Part shown: positions 17,243 to 25,951 of the stretch, piece by piece
Numbering within the stretch: the stretch's first letter is position 1
Layout of the letters: the number at the start of each line of letters is the position of its first letter
Assembly (NCBI RefSeq): GCF_015209505.1
Contig: NZ_JADEYC010000015.1
Location: 1 to 64,000 of the forward strand
Reading direction: 5' to 3'
DNA: 64,000 bases
Source: Saccharopolyspora montiporae
Lineage (GTDB): Bacteria > Actinomycetota > Actinomycetes > Mycobacteriales > Pseudonocardiaceae
Position numbers and translations under genes: made by a program
Notes under the pieces: generated by a model
Database searches by the model: none
Seen by the model: the letters and a program-made list of their open reading frames with translations, nothing else
What the model was told of the DNA's origin: nothing

Positions 17243-19324
17243 TCAGGGCCGCGCCGGGCGCACGGCCACCACGGCCGGGCGTGGCTGGGACCCCGGCCCG
17301 TCCGGCCAGCGCGAGGCCGGGTTCTCCGGGGTGGCGTCGTCCACCTCGCCGGGGTGTTGTACGCAGACGGTCACCAGCGCATCGCCGATCACCGGCCCGC
17401 AGGTCTCCGCGCCCACCGGCACGGTGAGGAACTGCTTGACCCGACCGCGCTCCGGCCCGTCCACCGGCACCGCGAACAGCCCGTCATGGGACCCGAGCTC
17501 GTTGCCGTCGGTGGAGATCCACAGGTTGCCGTGCCGGTCGAAGGCCACGTTGTCCGGGCAGGAGATCGGGCTGACCTGCGACTTGTCGAATCCGCCGAAG
17601 TAGGTGGCCGGGTCGCCCGGATCGCCGCAGACCAGCAGCAGGTTCCAGTCGAACCGCGCGGTGAGCGGGTCGTCCTCGATCTCCAACACGTGGCCGTGCT
17701 TGTTGCCGCTGCGCGGGTTCGCCTCGTCCGGGCCGGCGTTGCTCTGCGCCCCGCGGTTGGAGTTGTTGGTCAGCGCGCAGTAGATCCGGCCGTTGACCGG
17801 GTTCGGCTCGACGTCCTCGGGGCGGTCCATCTTGGTCGCACCGGCGCGGTCGGCGGCCTCGCGGGTGAAGACGTAGACCTCCTCGGCGGTGAACCCGGGC
17901 ACGAACGACCGGTCCCCGGTGGCCAGCGCGATCCACTCGCCGGTTCCGTCGAAGGCCCCGTCGGCGGGCAGCCTGCCGCTGCCGTCGATCTCCTCGGCCG
18001 GACTGTTGCCGCTGAACCGCGCGACGTAGAGCGTCCCCTCGTCGAGCAGCCGCATGTTGTGCCTGCGCGCGTGCGCGCTCGCGCCGGGCTTCATCGGCTT
18101 GTCCGAGACGAACTTGTAGATGTACTCGAACCGCTCGTCGTCCCCGCTGTAGGCGGCGACCCGGCCGTCCGCGCCGACCTTGATGGTGGCGCCCTCGTGC
18201 TTGAACCGGCCGAGCGCGGTGTGCTTGACCGGGGTGGACGCGGGGTCGAACGGGTCGATCTCCACGATCCAGCCGAACCGGTTGGGCTCGTTCGGTTCGG
18301 CGGTGACGTCCCACCGCCGGTCGAAGCGCTCCCACTTGCGCTCGCTGGGCCCGGCGGCGAAGCCGTACCGGTCCAGTCGCCGCTTGGTGTCCGGATCGGT
18401 GACCCGGTCGGCGTTGCCGAAGTACTGGTGGATGTTCTCCTCGCCGGACAGCACTGTGCCCCACGGGGTGACCCCGCCCGCGCAGTTGTTCTGCGTGCCG
18501 CGGACCCGCGTGCCGGACGGATCCGCCGTGGTGCGCAGGAAGCGGCTTCCCGCTGCCGGACCGCGCACCTCGAACTCGGTGTCCAGCGTGATCCGCCGGT
18601 TGTGCTTCCCGCCCGGGACCGGGTGCAGCCCGGAGTCCTCCTCGCGCACGTGCACCACGGACAGCCCGTGCGCCGCCCACGCGGTGCGCACCTGCTCCTC
18701 GGTGGGGTTCTCCTCGTCGTAGTCGGGGAACATGTGCGTTTCGGTCGTGTACTCGTGGTTGACCACGAGCAGGTGCTCGGTGGGACTGCCCGGTAGCGGC
18801 AGCAGGGCGGCGAAGTCGTTGTTGAAGCCGAACTGCCGCTGCTGGGCTTCGGCCGTCTGCGCGTGGAAGTCGAAGTCCGGGGCACCGGGTAGCACCGGGT
18901 CGCCCCAGCGGATCACCACGTTCTGCCGGAACCCCTCCGGGATCACCACCCGGTCCTCGCGGTTCGGCGGGACCGGGGTGAAGTCGGTGCCGGGCGCTGG
19001 CGGTCCGCCGGCCCGGCCGCGGACGGGTGCCGCGGTGGCACCACCGGCCAGGGTGGCGGCTCCGGCCGTGGTCAGCGCGAGCACGCCGCCGGCGCGCAGC
19101 GCGCCGCGCCGGCTGAGCGCGCGTGCGGCGATCTCACCGAAGTAGGAGTTGGCGGACGGGTTGGGCGGTTCGTGCGCGCAGGCGTTGCCGCACCGGTAGC
19201 GGCAGGTGGTGCTCGCGCGGGCAGCCGTGTGGTGGGACAGCAGCGGCAGCGGGATGCCGTTGTCCGGTCGGGACGCCAAGCGGACCTCCAGGTGCTCGAA
19301 CGGGAACACCCGGACGCTAGGCAT
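17243..19324 (-). CDS. PhoX-family phosphatase, Tat-exported
   Basis: 693 residues from ATG 19324. A twin-arginine signal (LSRRGALRAGGVLALTTAGAATLAGG) lies about 75 residues in, after an N-terminal region with a CRYRCGNAC motif; this extended N-region is common in actinobacterial PhoX-like proteins. The body contains NNDFAALLPLP, VVNHEYT, NNCAGGVTPWGTVLSGEEN and DNVAFDRHGNLWISTDG, which are PhoX family (formerly DUF839) motifs. PhoX enzymes are secreted Ca/Fe-dependent alkaline phosphatases that release phosphate outside the cell. I see no convincing PHO box; phosphate control is therefore only inferred from the family. Confidence 0.88.
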   Translation of the reverse strand: MPSVRVFPFEHLEVRLASRPDNGIPLPLLSHHTAARASTTCRYRCGNACAHEPPNPSANSYFGEIAARALSRRGALRAGGVLALTTAGAATLAGGATAAPVRGRAGGPPAPGTDFTPVPPNREDRVVIPEGFRQNVVIRWGDPVLPGAPDFDFHAQTAEAQQRQFGFNNDFAALLPLPGSPTEHLLVVNHEYTTETHMFPDYDEENPTEEQVRTAWAAHGLSVVHVREEDSGLHPVPGGKHNRRITLDTEFEVRGPAAGSRFLRTTADPSGTRVRGTQNNCAGGVTPWGTVLSGEENIHQYFGNADRVTDPDTKRRLDRYGFAAGPSERKWERFDRRWDVTAEPNEPNRFGWIVEIDPFDPASTPVKHTALGRFKHEGATIKVGADGRVAAYSGDDERFEYIYKFVSDKPMKPGASAHARRHNMRLLDEGTLYVARFSGNSPAEEIDGSGRLPADGAFDGTGEWIALATGDRSFVPGFTAEEVYVFTREAADRAGATKMDRPEDVEPNPVNGRIYCALTNNSNRGAQSNAGPDEANPRSGNKHGHVLEIEDDPLTARFDWNLLLVCGDPGDPATYFGGFDKSQVSPISCPDNVAFDRHGNLWISTDGNELGSHDGLFAVPVDGPERGRVKQFLTVPVGAETCGPVIGDALVTVCVQHPGEVDDATPENPASRWPDGPGSQPRPAVVAVRPARP

Positions 19325-19517
19325 GTCAGGCGATGGTCTCGGAACCGAAGAGTGAACTCTGCGGGAACTCGCCACGCAGAATGCGAACGGACGGCGGAAA
19401 GCGGGCGCGTCGGCTAGTCCGCACGGGCCATTCGCGTCCGAATGGTCACGCGGAGTGCGCAGCGCGGCGGGGGCGTACCGAGCCCGCTCCCGCCGCGCCG
19501 GAGCGGGAACTCCGGGG

Positions 19518-20744
19518 TCAGAACTCCTCGCCGACCGCCGCCGCCTCGGCGGGCACCCGGTGCGCGTCGCCCTTGCCGCGCAGCTCCACGGACAGCAGCA
19601 CCGCGGCCAGCACGCACAGCGCCGCACCGACGGCGAACGGCGCCTGGTCGAAGCCGAGCCATTCGGCCACGTGGCCGACGAGGGTGGCGGCGACCGCCCC
19701 GCCGAGCCAGCGGCTGAAGTTGTAGCCCGCGCTGGCCACCGGGCGCGGCGCGTTGCTGATGCTCATCGCCGAGCCGGTGAACAACGTGTTGAGCAGGCCG
19801 GAGGCCAGGCCGCTGACGATGACGCCGACGACGACCACCGGCTTGCTGCCGACCGACATGATCGCGAGCACCGCCGCGTAGCCCAGCACGGCGATGATCG
19901 TGGCGCCGACCTCGCCGTACCGAGTGGCCAGCTTGGGCGCCAGCGTCACCCCGGCCACCGCGACGCAGATGCCCCAGCCGAAGAACACCAGGCCGACCGC
20001 GACCGCGCCGAACTCCAGCACGAACGGCGACCAGGACAGCACGATGAAGAACGCCGCGGTGTAGAACGCCGAGCCCACGGACGTGCGCAGCAGGCCGCCG
20101 TGCCGGAGAGCGCGCAGCGGGTCCAGCAGCCGGATCGCCTGCCGCTGCGATCGTTCCCCGTCCTTGGGCAGGAAGCCCGCCGCCAGGACCAGCGCGATGG
20201 CCATCAGCACCGCCGTGCCGGCGAACGGCCCGCGCCAGGACAGGTCGCCGAGCAGCGCGCCCAGCAGCGGTCCGGTCGCCAGGCCGATGCCCAGCGCCGC
20301 CTCGTAGAGCAGCACCGCGGCCTGCTGCCCACCGCTGGCCGCGCCGACGATGACGGACAGCGCCGTGGCGATGAAGAACGCGTTGCCCAGGCCCCACACG
20401 GCGCGCAGCGCGATGAGCTGGCCGATCGAGGCGGCGACGGCGCAGGCCAGCGTGGCCAGCACGATCAGCGCCAGACCGGTCACCACGGTGCGCTTCGGGC
20501 CGAACCGGGCGCTGAACGCACCGGTCACCAGCATGGCCACCACCTGCACTCCCAGGTAGGAGGAGAACAGCAGGGTGACCTGCTCGGGCCCGGCGTCCAG
20601 CGCCTCGGCGATGGACAGCAGGATCGGGTCGACCAGGCCGATGCCCATGAAAGCGATCACCGCGGCGAACGCAGTGATCCACACGGCTTTCGGCTGGCCC
20701 TTGAAGACGTCGAATAGCCGAACGTCGTGCCCGGCGGCGCTCAT
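19518..20744 (-). CDS. MFS drug-efflux-type transporter
   Basis: 408 residues from ATG 20744 with a GAGGAG ribosome binding site. Twelve hydrophobic segments, a motif A-like GAFSARFGPKRTVVTG after helix 2 and an antiporter-like GLATGPLLGALLG in helix 5 suggest the DHA1 efflux group. Start FDVFKGQPKAVWITAFAAVIAFMGIGLVDPIL is typical of actinobacterial members. An extended dyad overlies its promoter region, so expression is probably repressed by a TetR-like protein, though no such gene is adjacent. Substrate unknown. Confidence 0.88.
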   Translation of the reverse strand: MSAAGHDVRLFDVFKGQPKAVWITAFAAVIAFMGIGLVDPILLSIAEALDAGPEQVTLLFSSYLGVQVVAMLVTGAFSARFGPKRTVVTGLALIVLATLACAVAASIGQLIALRAVWGLGNAFFIATALSVIVGAASGGQQAAVLLYEAALGIGLATGPLLGALLGDLSWRGPFAGTAVLMAIALVLAAGFLPKDGERSQRQAIRLLDPLRALRHGGLLRTSVGSAFYTAAFFIVLSWSPFVLEFGAVAVGLVFFGWGICVAVAGVTLAPKLATRYGEVGATIIAVLGYAAVLAIMSVGSKPVVVVGVIVSGLASGLLNTLFTGSAMSISNAPRPVASAGYNFSRWLGGAVAATLVGHVAEWLGFDQAPFAVGAALCVLAAVLLSVELRGKGDAHRVPAEAAAVGEEF

Positions 20745-20777
20745 CGGTCCACTCCTCGGAAGAGCAGGAACTATATC

Positions 20778-20815
20778 GTTTGCAAGGCTAACGGTGTCCC
20801 GTTAGCCGGACAAAC
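20778..20815. promoter_or_regulatory. 38-bp two-tier dyad, likely operator of the MFS gene
   Basis: Inner arms GGCTAACGG (20786-20794) and CCGTTAGCC (20799-20807) are perfect inverted repeats around a four-base centre. Outer arms GTTTG (20778-20782) and CAAAC (20811-20815) are also perfect, each set off by three bases. A minus-strand TATAGT -10 candidate lies at 20776-20771, so a bound protein would block transcription of the MFS gene starting at 20744. A terminator of the upstream gene is a less likely reading. Confidence 0.65.
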
Positions 20816-20897
20816 GAACATGAGTGAGCTCACCGACGAGGCCTTGACCAGCGATCCGGCCGCGGCGTAGTCATCCGGATCCGGCAGCGGACCGGCG

Positions 20898-22715
20898 TCA
20901 GGCCACCCCCGCGCCGGAGACCCGGGACAGCGCGGCATCCGCGGCCCGAGCCACCCGTTCCTCCGGGTGCAGCTCGGCCAGCACCCCCAGCAGCAGGCCC
21001 GCGCCCGCATGCCCGGTGGAGGGCAGCTTCTCCACCACCGCCAACTGCTGGTCGACCGTCCACTCCTGGAACTCCTCCAGCACGGTCTCCGGGCTGTCGC
21101 CGGCCACCGCGGTCATCCCGTCCAGCACGAAGAGCAGCTCGTCATCGGCCTCCAGGCGCACCTCGGGGCCTTCCTGCCTACCCTGCAGCCAGACGCGCAC
21201 CGCGTGCCCGGCCACCGGGTCCTCGGCCAGCCCGGCCGCCGCGGCGACCCCCGGTGCACCGACCTGCTCCAGCAGCCACAGCGCGGTGATCCGGATTCCC
21301 GGGTCGTCCACCCGGCGCAGCAGGCCGGCCAGCTGTTCGGCGGCCTGCTCGGCACCCCGGAACTCGATCCACCCCGGTACCAGCACGCCCAGCGCATCGC
21401 CGTCCGCGTCCGCGGCCACCAGCGCCACGACCTCGGCCGAGTGCGGGATCAGCTCCTCGGCCACCGGTGCCCGGTAGCCCGATTCGCGCAGCGACGCCCG
21501 CGCGGCGCCGAGCCCCAGCGGGGTCAGCTCGAAGACCTCCGACTCCGCCGGATCGTCCGCATCCGGCATCGCCCGCACCGCGCCCAGGGCCGACCACAGC
21601 GACAGCAGTGGTCGCACGACCTCGCGCACCTCGTCGACCCCGGCCTCCGGGGCCTCCTCGTCGGTGTCCTCGTCGGCCTCGTCCTCCTCGTCGTCCGCGC
21701 CCGCGGCCAGCAGGTCGGCTGCCGCTTCGGTCAGCACCTCCGCGGAGACCGGCTCATCGCGCACGTACAGCACGGTGAGCATCGAGCCCAGCACGTCGGA
21801 GAACGCCTCGGCGGGATCGGTCAGCTCGTCCAGCGGCTCGGCGAGCACATCGGCCAGTTGTTGCACGCCGCGCCACAATCCGTCCCAGAGCAGCCCCGGT
21901 TCGGCCAGCAGCGGCTGTGCGAGCACGCTCGGCACGAGCCGCTCGCCGGCCACGCGCACCAGGCCCGCGTGCCGGACCCACTCCAGCAGCACCCCGGTCT
22001 CGAACCCGTCGATGCCCAGCTTCTCGGCCAGTTCGCTGACATCGCTGTCCAGCTCCCGCCCGGAACCGATCCACTCCACGACCGCGCTCGCCCGGGCCAG
22101 CGCCTCGGTGTGCTCGGCCTCCGCCTGCTGCGGATCGTCCTCGGGCAACACGACCGGCGGCAGCCACACCGCGGGCGGCTCGGCGGCGTCGTCCCGCTCC
22201 TCGATCTGCTCCGCGAGATCGGTGTCCACATCGATCTCGCCGGACTCCACGCCGGTCATGAACCCGATCACCGACTCCGGATCTCCGGTGTCCAGGCCGA
22301 ATTCCAGCATCGTGGCCGACCAGAACTTGTCCGCGCCCCACTCGCCGGGATCGGCCATGGCGGCCTTGTGCGCGGCGGTGAGCTCCTCCACCGCCTCGTG
22401 CAGCTCGTCGGCCGTGTCCGGTGTGTCCAGCAGCCCCTCCTCCTGCAGGAAGTCCAGCCAGACGTGCAGGAACCGCGGGGCTGCGGAGAAGTCCGGGACC
22501 TGCAGCTCGCGGGGGGCCCAGCGCAGCAGGTAGCGCTGCACGTCCTCGGTGCTCCACCAGGTCAGCAGGCCGTCCCGGGCGAACTTCCCGTCCAGCAGGC
22601 AGGACGCCTGCGGCGCGATGTCCTCGCCGTCGGCGTGACCGCTGCAGCGGGTGATCAGCTCGGCCTTCGCCGCGGCGAACTGCTCGGTCTCGCCGTGGAT
22701 GAAAGCGGTACGCAT
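20898..22715 (-). CDS. Large acidic unknown protein
   Basis: 605 residues from ATG 22715 with GAAAGG upstream and a TATCCT -10 candidate at 22759-22754. It is soluble, rich in Leu/Ala/Glu helices and has a strongly acidic linker (GADDEEDEADEDTDEEAPEAG) around the middle. The C-terminal part (PGIRITALWLLEQVGAPGVAAAAGLAEDP) reads like HEAT-like helical repeats. Sections such as FELTPLGLGAARASL hint at winged-helix content. I recognise no family. It is well coded and full length, and lies downstream of dnaB on the same strand but 138 bases away with its own promoter signal. Confidence 0.7.
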   Translation of the reverse strand: MRTAFIHGETEQFAAAKAELITRCSGHADGEDIAPQASCLLDGKFARDGLLTWWSTEDVQRYLLRWAPRELQVPDFSAAPRFLHVWLDFLQEEGLLDTPDTADELHEAVEELTAAHKAAMADPGEWGADKFWSATMLEFGLDTGDPESVIGFMTGVESGEIDVDTDLAEQIEERDDAAEPPAVWLPPVVLPEDDPQQAEAEHTEALARASAVVEWIGSGRELDSDVSELAEKLGIDGFETGVLLEWVRHAGLVRVAGERLVPSVLAQPLLAEPGLLWDGLWRGVQQLADVLAEPLDELTDPAEAFSDVLGSMLTVLYVRDEPVSAEVLTEAAADLLAAGADDEEDEADEDTDEEAPEAGVDEVREVVRPLLSLWSALGAVRAMPDADDPAESEVFELTPLGLGAARASLRESGYRAPVAEELIPHSAEVVALVAADADGDALGVLVPGWIEFRGAEQAAEQLAGLLRRVDDPGIRITALWLLEQVGAPGVAAAAGLAEDPVAGHAVRVWLQGRQEGPEVRLEADDELLFVLDGMTAVAGDSPETVLEEFQEWTVDQQLAVVEKLPSTGHAGAGLLLGVLAELHPEERVARAADAALSRVSGAGVA

Positions 22716-22853
22716 GACTCGCGCCTTTCGCTGTAGATGTGCGGGCCATGCTGAGGATAGGGACGCCGGGATGCCCCCTCGCGGAGCAGGTCGCGCGGGT
22801 GTGTCGTCCGGGCCCGCGGCCAGCGGGAACGTGCCGGGACCGCTCGGCCGCGG

Positions 22854-24692
22854 CTATTCCGGGGCCATGTCCACGAAGCGGCTGTAGTGCAGCTGGTGCG
22901 CCACGGTGATCGTGCTGGTCGGGCCCGCGCGGTGCTTGGCCAGGATCAGGTCCGCCTCGCCCATCCGCGGATCGTCCCGTTCGAACGCGTCCGGCCGGTG
23001 GATCAGGATCACCATGTCGGCATCCTGTTCGAGGGAGCCGGACTCGCGTAGATCGGACAGTTGGGGCTTCTTGTCCGTTCTCTGTTCCGGGCCGCGGTTG
23101 AGCTGCGAGATCGCCACCACCGGCACTTCGAGTTCCTTGGCCAGCAGCTTGAGCTGCCGGGAGAACTCCGACACCTCCTGCTGGCGCGACTCGACCCGCT
23201 TGCCCGAGGTCATCAGCTGCATGTAGTCCACGACGATCAGCTGGATGTCGTGCCGCTGCTTGAGCCGCCGGGCCTTGGCCCGGATCTCCATCATGGTCAG
23301 GTTCGGCGAGTCATCGATGAACACCGGCGCTTCGCTGATCTCGCTCATCCGGCGGGCCAGCCGCGTCCAGTCGTCGTCGGTCATCCGCCCGCCGCGCATA
23401 TCGCCCAGCCGGATGCGCGCCTCGGCGGAGAGCATCCGCATGACGATCTCGGTGCGCCCCATCTCCAGCGAGAAGATCACGCTGGACAGGCCGTTCTTGA
23501 CCGAGGCCGCCCGCGCGAAGTCCAGGCCCAGCGTGGAGTTGTGCGTGGGGACCATCGAGGCACCGGCCAGGTACAGGCTGTCCGCCGCGTCCACCTGCAC
23601 GCAGCGCACCGGCACGCTGGCGACCGGGCGCACGGCCGTGATCCGGTGCGGGGCCCGTGGCTCGCGCCCGGGCGGGCCGACCGGGGCGGCGGCGATCGGA
23701 TGCCCCGGGCCCGACGGCGGGTCGGCCGCGAGCTCCGCGGTGGTGCGCACCCGGCCCGCGCCCTGTTCGCCGATCAACCACTGGTGCTCGGCATCGGCGA
23801 TCAGCGCGCTGCCGTCGGCGAACCCGATCTCGAAGCACGGGCGGTCGTGCAGGGTGTCCGTGGCCGCGAGGACCTCGGTGGGCCTGCCGTCCGCACCGAT
23901 CAGCCGGTCGCCGGTGCGCACCCCGCCCATCGTGGTCCACCCGTCCGGCGTGGGCAGCGGGGTGTCCAGCGCGAGCGCCTTGCCCACACCGGGACGCGCC
24001 GCGACGATGATCATCTGACCGGAGTGCAGGCCGTTGGTGACCTCGTCCAGATCGGCGAACCCGGTGGGCAGGCCCTGCGACTCCCCGCCGCGCGAGGCGA
24101 TGGCGTCGATCTCGTCCATCGTCGGCTGCAGCAGGTCTTCGAGCGCGGCGTAGTCCTCGCTGGTACGCCGCTCGGTGACGTCGTAGATGGATGCCTGCGC
24201 GCGGTCCACGACCTCTTCGATCGCCGCGCCCTCGGAACCGTGGTAGCCCAGCTGCACGATCCGGGTGCCCGCTTCGACCAGGCGGCGCAGCACGGCCTTC
24301 TCCGAGACGATCTCGGCGTAGTAGCCGGCGTTGGCCGCGGTCGGCACGGTCGCGATCAGCGTGTGCAGGTACGGTGCGCCGCCGACCTTGAGCAGCTCCT
24401 GGCGGCGCTCCAGGTCGGCCGAGACGGTGATCGCGTCGGCGGGCTCACCGCGGCCGTAGAGGTCCAGCACGCACTCGTAGATGGCCTGGTGCGCGGGACG
24501 GTAGAAGTCGTTCGGGCGGAGCACCTCGACGACGTCGGCGATGGCGTCCTTGCTCAGCATCATCCCGCCGAGCACCGATTGCTCGGCGGAGAGGTCCTGC
24601 GGGGGCTGGCGGTCGAACGCGGTGTTCCCGCCGGCAGCACCGCCGCTCTCGGCGATGTACGGGTCTTCTTCCCGCTCGTCGGACACGGCCAT
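22854..24692 (-). CDS. dnaB: Replicative DNA helicase DnaB with intein
   Basis: 612-residue precursor from ATG 24692, chosen because GGAGGTGA lies eight bases upstream; an ATG at 24743 is less likely. The N-terminal domain (PPQDLSAEQSVLGGMMLSKDAI) and the C-terminal RecA-like motor (IFSLEMGRTEIVMRML, LIVVDYMQLM, QLSDLRESGSIEQDAD-type motif reading LRESGSLEQDADMVILIHRP) are intact. Walker A, RPGVGK|ST, is interrupted after Lys by a 147-residue intein (residues 239-385). Removing it yields a normal 465-residue helicase that unwinds DNA at replication forks. It ends the rpsF-ssb-rpsR-rplI-dnaB cluster, with a 435-base gap after rplI. Confidence 0.95.
   Translation of the reverse strand: MAVSDEREEDPYIAESGGAAGGNTAFDRQPPQDLSAEQSVLGGMMLSKDAIADVVEVLRPNDFYRPAHQAIYECVLDLYGRGEPADAITVSADLERRQELLKVGGAPYLHTLIATVPTAANAGYYAEIVSEKAVLRRLVEAGTRIVQLGYHGSEGAAIEEVVDRAQASIYDVTERRTSEDYAALEDLLQPTMDEIDAIASRGGESQGLPTGFADLDEVTNGLHSGQMIIVAARPGVGKALALDTPLPTPDGWTTMGGVRTGDRLIGADGRPTEVLAATDTLHDRPCFEIGFADGSALIADAEHQWLIGEQGAGRVRTTAELAADPPSGPGHPIAAAPVGPPGREPRAPHRITAVRPVASVPVRCVQVDAADSLYLAGASMVPTHNSTLGLDFARAASVKNGLSSVIFSLEMGRTEIVMRMLSAEARIRLGDMRGGRMTDDDWTRLARRMSEISEAPVFIDDSPNLTMMEIRAKARRLKQRHDIQLIVVDYMQLMTSGKRVESRQQEVSEFSRQLKLLAKELEVPVVAISQLNRGPEQRTDKKPQLSDLRESGSLEQDADMVILIHRPDAFERDDPRMGEADLILAKHRAGPTSTITVAHQLHYSRFVDMAPE
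23538..23978 (-). other. Mini-intein in DnaB Walker A, class 3-type
   Basis: The 147-residue insert begins ALALDTPLPTPDGW and ends VPTHN, followed by Ser of the C-extein. The first residue is Ala rather than Cys or Ser, so classical splicing from the N-terminal residue is impossible. Trp67 in the block B segment DAEHQW, Cys126 in block F (VRCVQVD) and Thr145 in block G (PTHN) make the WCT set that defines class 3 inteins, in which the block F Cys attacks the N-terminal splice junction. No LAGLIDADG or HNH endonuclease is present, so it is a mini-intein unable to home by itself. Activity is predicted from motifs. Confidence 0.88.
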
Positions 24693-24814
24693 CGACCCCG
24701 TCACCTCCTCCGGCACCGCCCGCGGCACCGATCGCGCACGCATGCCCGCGCGCGGAAGCTAGGCCGTCAGCCCGGGCCGGACAACTCGTGATGTGGAAGA
24801 ACGTCGGGACGACT

Positions 24815-24887
24815 TGTGGACAAGTCGGCCCCAGTTGGGGACAGCTGTGTACAACAAGCTCCGCCGCTGGGGAAAACCTGGGGACAA
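24815..24887. promoter_or_regulatory. DnaA-box-like cluster between rplI and dnaB
   Basis: One exact DnaA box (TGTGGACAA, 24815-24823, complement TTGTCCACA) is followed in the same orientation by TGTGTACAA (24846-24854) and TGGGGACAA (24879-24887), each one mismatch away, plus a weaker TTGGGGACA at 24835. They lie upstream of dnaB. This may be DnaA control of dnaB or DnaA titration; it is not oriC, since dnaA and dnaN are absent. Confidence 0.5.
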
Positions 24888-25053
24888 CCGGCGGCAGACG
24901 TCACGTCGCCCCAGGTCAGAAGGTTTTCTCCAGCTGTGGAGAGAATCCGCGGCTGTGCCACGGCGTGTCCGCGCGGTGGGCGTGTCGCGCAGTGGCGCCG
25001 CCGGGATCGATCGCGCGAACCGCAGGTGGGCACCGGTGCGGACGGACACCGCC

Positions 25054-25100
25054 GCGCGGCACCGTCCGCATCCGGCGGACCGGATCGGGCGGTGCCGCGC
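25054..25100. terminator. Hairpin downstream of rplI
   Basis: GCGCGGCACCG (25054-25064) pairs perfectly with CGGTGCCGCGC (25090-25100); smaller stems occur inside the loop. It lies 28 bases beyond the rplI stop on the minus strand, so it probably ends or attenuates the ribosomal protein transcript before dnaB. Confidence 0.6.
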
Positions 25101-25127
25101 CCCGGTGTGCTGCTTCCGTCGCGGCGC

Positions 25128-25580
25128 TTACTGCTGCGCCGCGACGTTCAGGCTGACGCTGGCCTGCACGTCGGGGTGCAGCTGCACGTCGGCGACGTGC
25201 TTGCCCAGCGACTTCACGTGCTGGCGCAGCGAGACCGAACGCTTGTCCAGGTTCGGACCGCCGGCCTTGCGCACCGCGGCGACGACGTCGCCGGCGGTGA
25301 TCGAGCCGAACAGCTTGCCCTGCTTCGAGACCTTGGCGGTCAGCTCGACCGCGCCGAGGTCCTGCAGCTGCTGCTTGAGCTCCTGGGCGTGCTCCAGGTT
25401 GCGCACCCGGCGGGCCTCCTGGACCCGCTGGATCGTCTGGATCTGCTTCTCCGCGCCCTTGGTGGCGACGATCGCCAGGCTGCGCGGCAGCAGGTAGTTG
25501 CGGGCGTAGCCGTCCCGGACCTCGACGATGTCACCCGAATCGCCGAGACCGGCCACGTCAGCAGTGAGGATGATCTTCAC
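25128..25580 (-). CDS. rplI: 50S ribosomal protein L9
   Basis: 150 residues from ATG 25580 with a GAAGGAGA ribosome binding site. The N-terminal MKIILTADVAGLGDSGDIVEVRDGYARNYLLPRSLA is the L9 signature that binds 23S rRNA; a long helix and a C-terminal globular domain follow. Length is normal. It is fourth in the rpsF-ssb-rpsR-rplI series, 83 bases after rpsR. Confidence 0.98.
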   Translation of the reverse strand: MKIILTADVAGLGDSGDIVEVRDGYARNYLLPRSLAIVATKGAEKQIQTIQRVQEARRVRNLEHAQELKQQLQDLGAVELTAKVSKQGKLFGSITAGDVVAAVRKAGGPNLDKRSVSLRQHVKSLGKHVADVQLHPDVQASVSLNVAAQQ

Positions 25581-25663
25581 GACGTGTCTCCTTCAAGATG
25601 TCCCGCGAGCCCCGGCCCCGCGGCGGAGCCGGACTCGCGGCCGCTGCGGATGGGAACCGGCGA

Positions 25664-25900
25664 TCAGCGGGCGGTCGAGGTGTACGGCAGCAGGGCCATC
25701 TCCCGCGCGTTCTTCACCGCGATGGCGATGTCGCGCTGGTGCTGGCTGCAGTTGCCGGTCACCCGGCGGGCACGGATCTTGCCGCGGTCCGAGATGTACT
25801 TGCGCAGCAGCGTCGTGTCCTTGTAGTCGATCTGCGTCGGCTTGTCCTTGCAGAAAACGCAGACCTTCTTCTTCGGCTTGCGCACGGGCGCCTTGGCCAT
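25664..25900 (-). CDS. rpsR: 30S ribosomal protein S18, Cys-containing form
   Basis: 78 residues from ATG 25900. The S18 core [48 protein letters not shown] is clear. The N-terminus contains CVFC and a further Cys in GNCSQHQ, as in zinc-binding (C+) S18 rather than zinc-free paralogues. It lies between ssb and rplI. Confidence 0.97.
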   Translation of the reverse strand: MAKAPVRKPKKKVCVFCKDKPTQIDYKDTTLLRKYISDRGKIRARRVTGNCSQHQRDIAIAVKNAREMALLPYTSTAR

Positions 25901-25951
25901 CGGTCTTCCTCCTGAGCGAAAACTTCGAAGCGTGCCTTGGGGATGCGCCGG

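Noticed and set aside
24744..24950. DnaA boxes considered as oriC
   Set aside because: There are too few boxes, no AT-rich unwinding region, and no dnaA or dnaN next to it.
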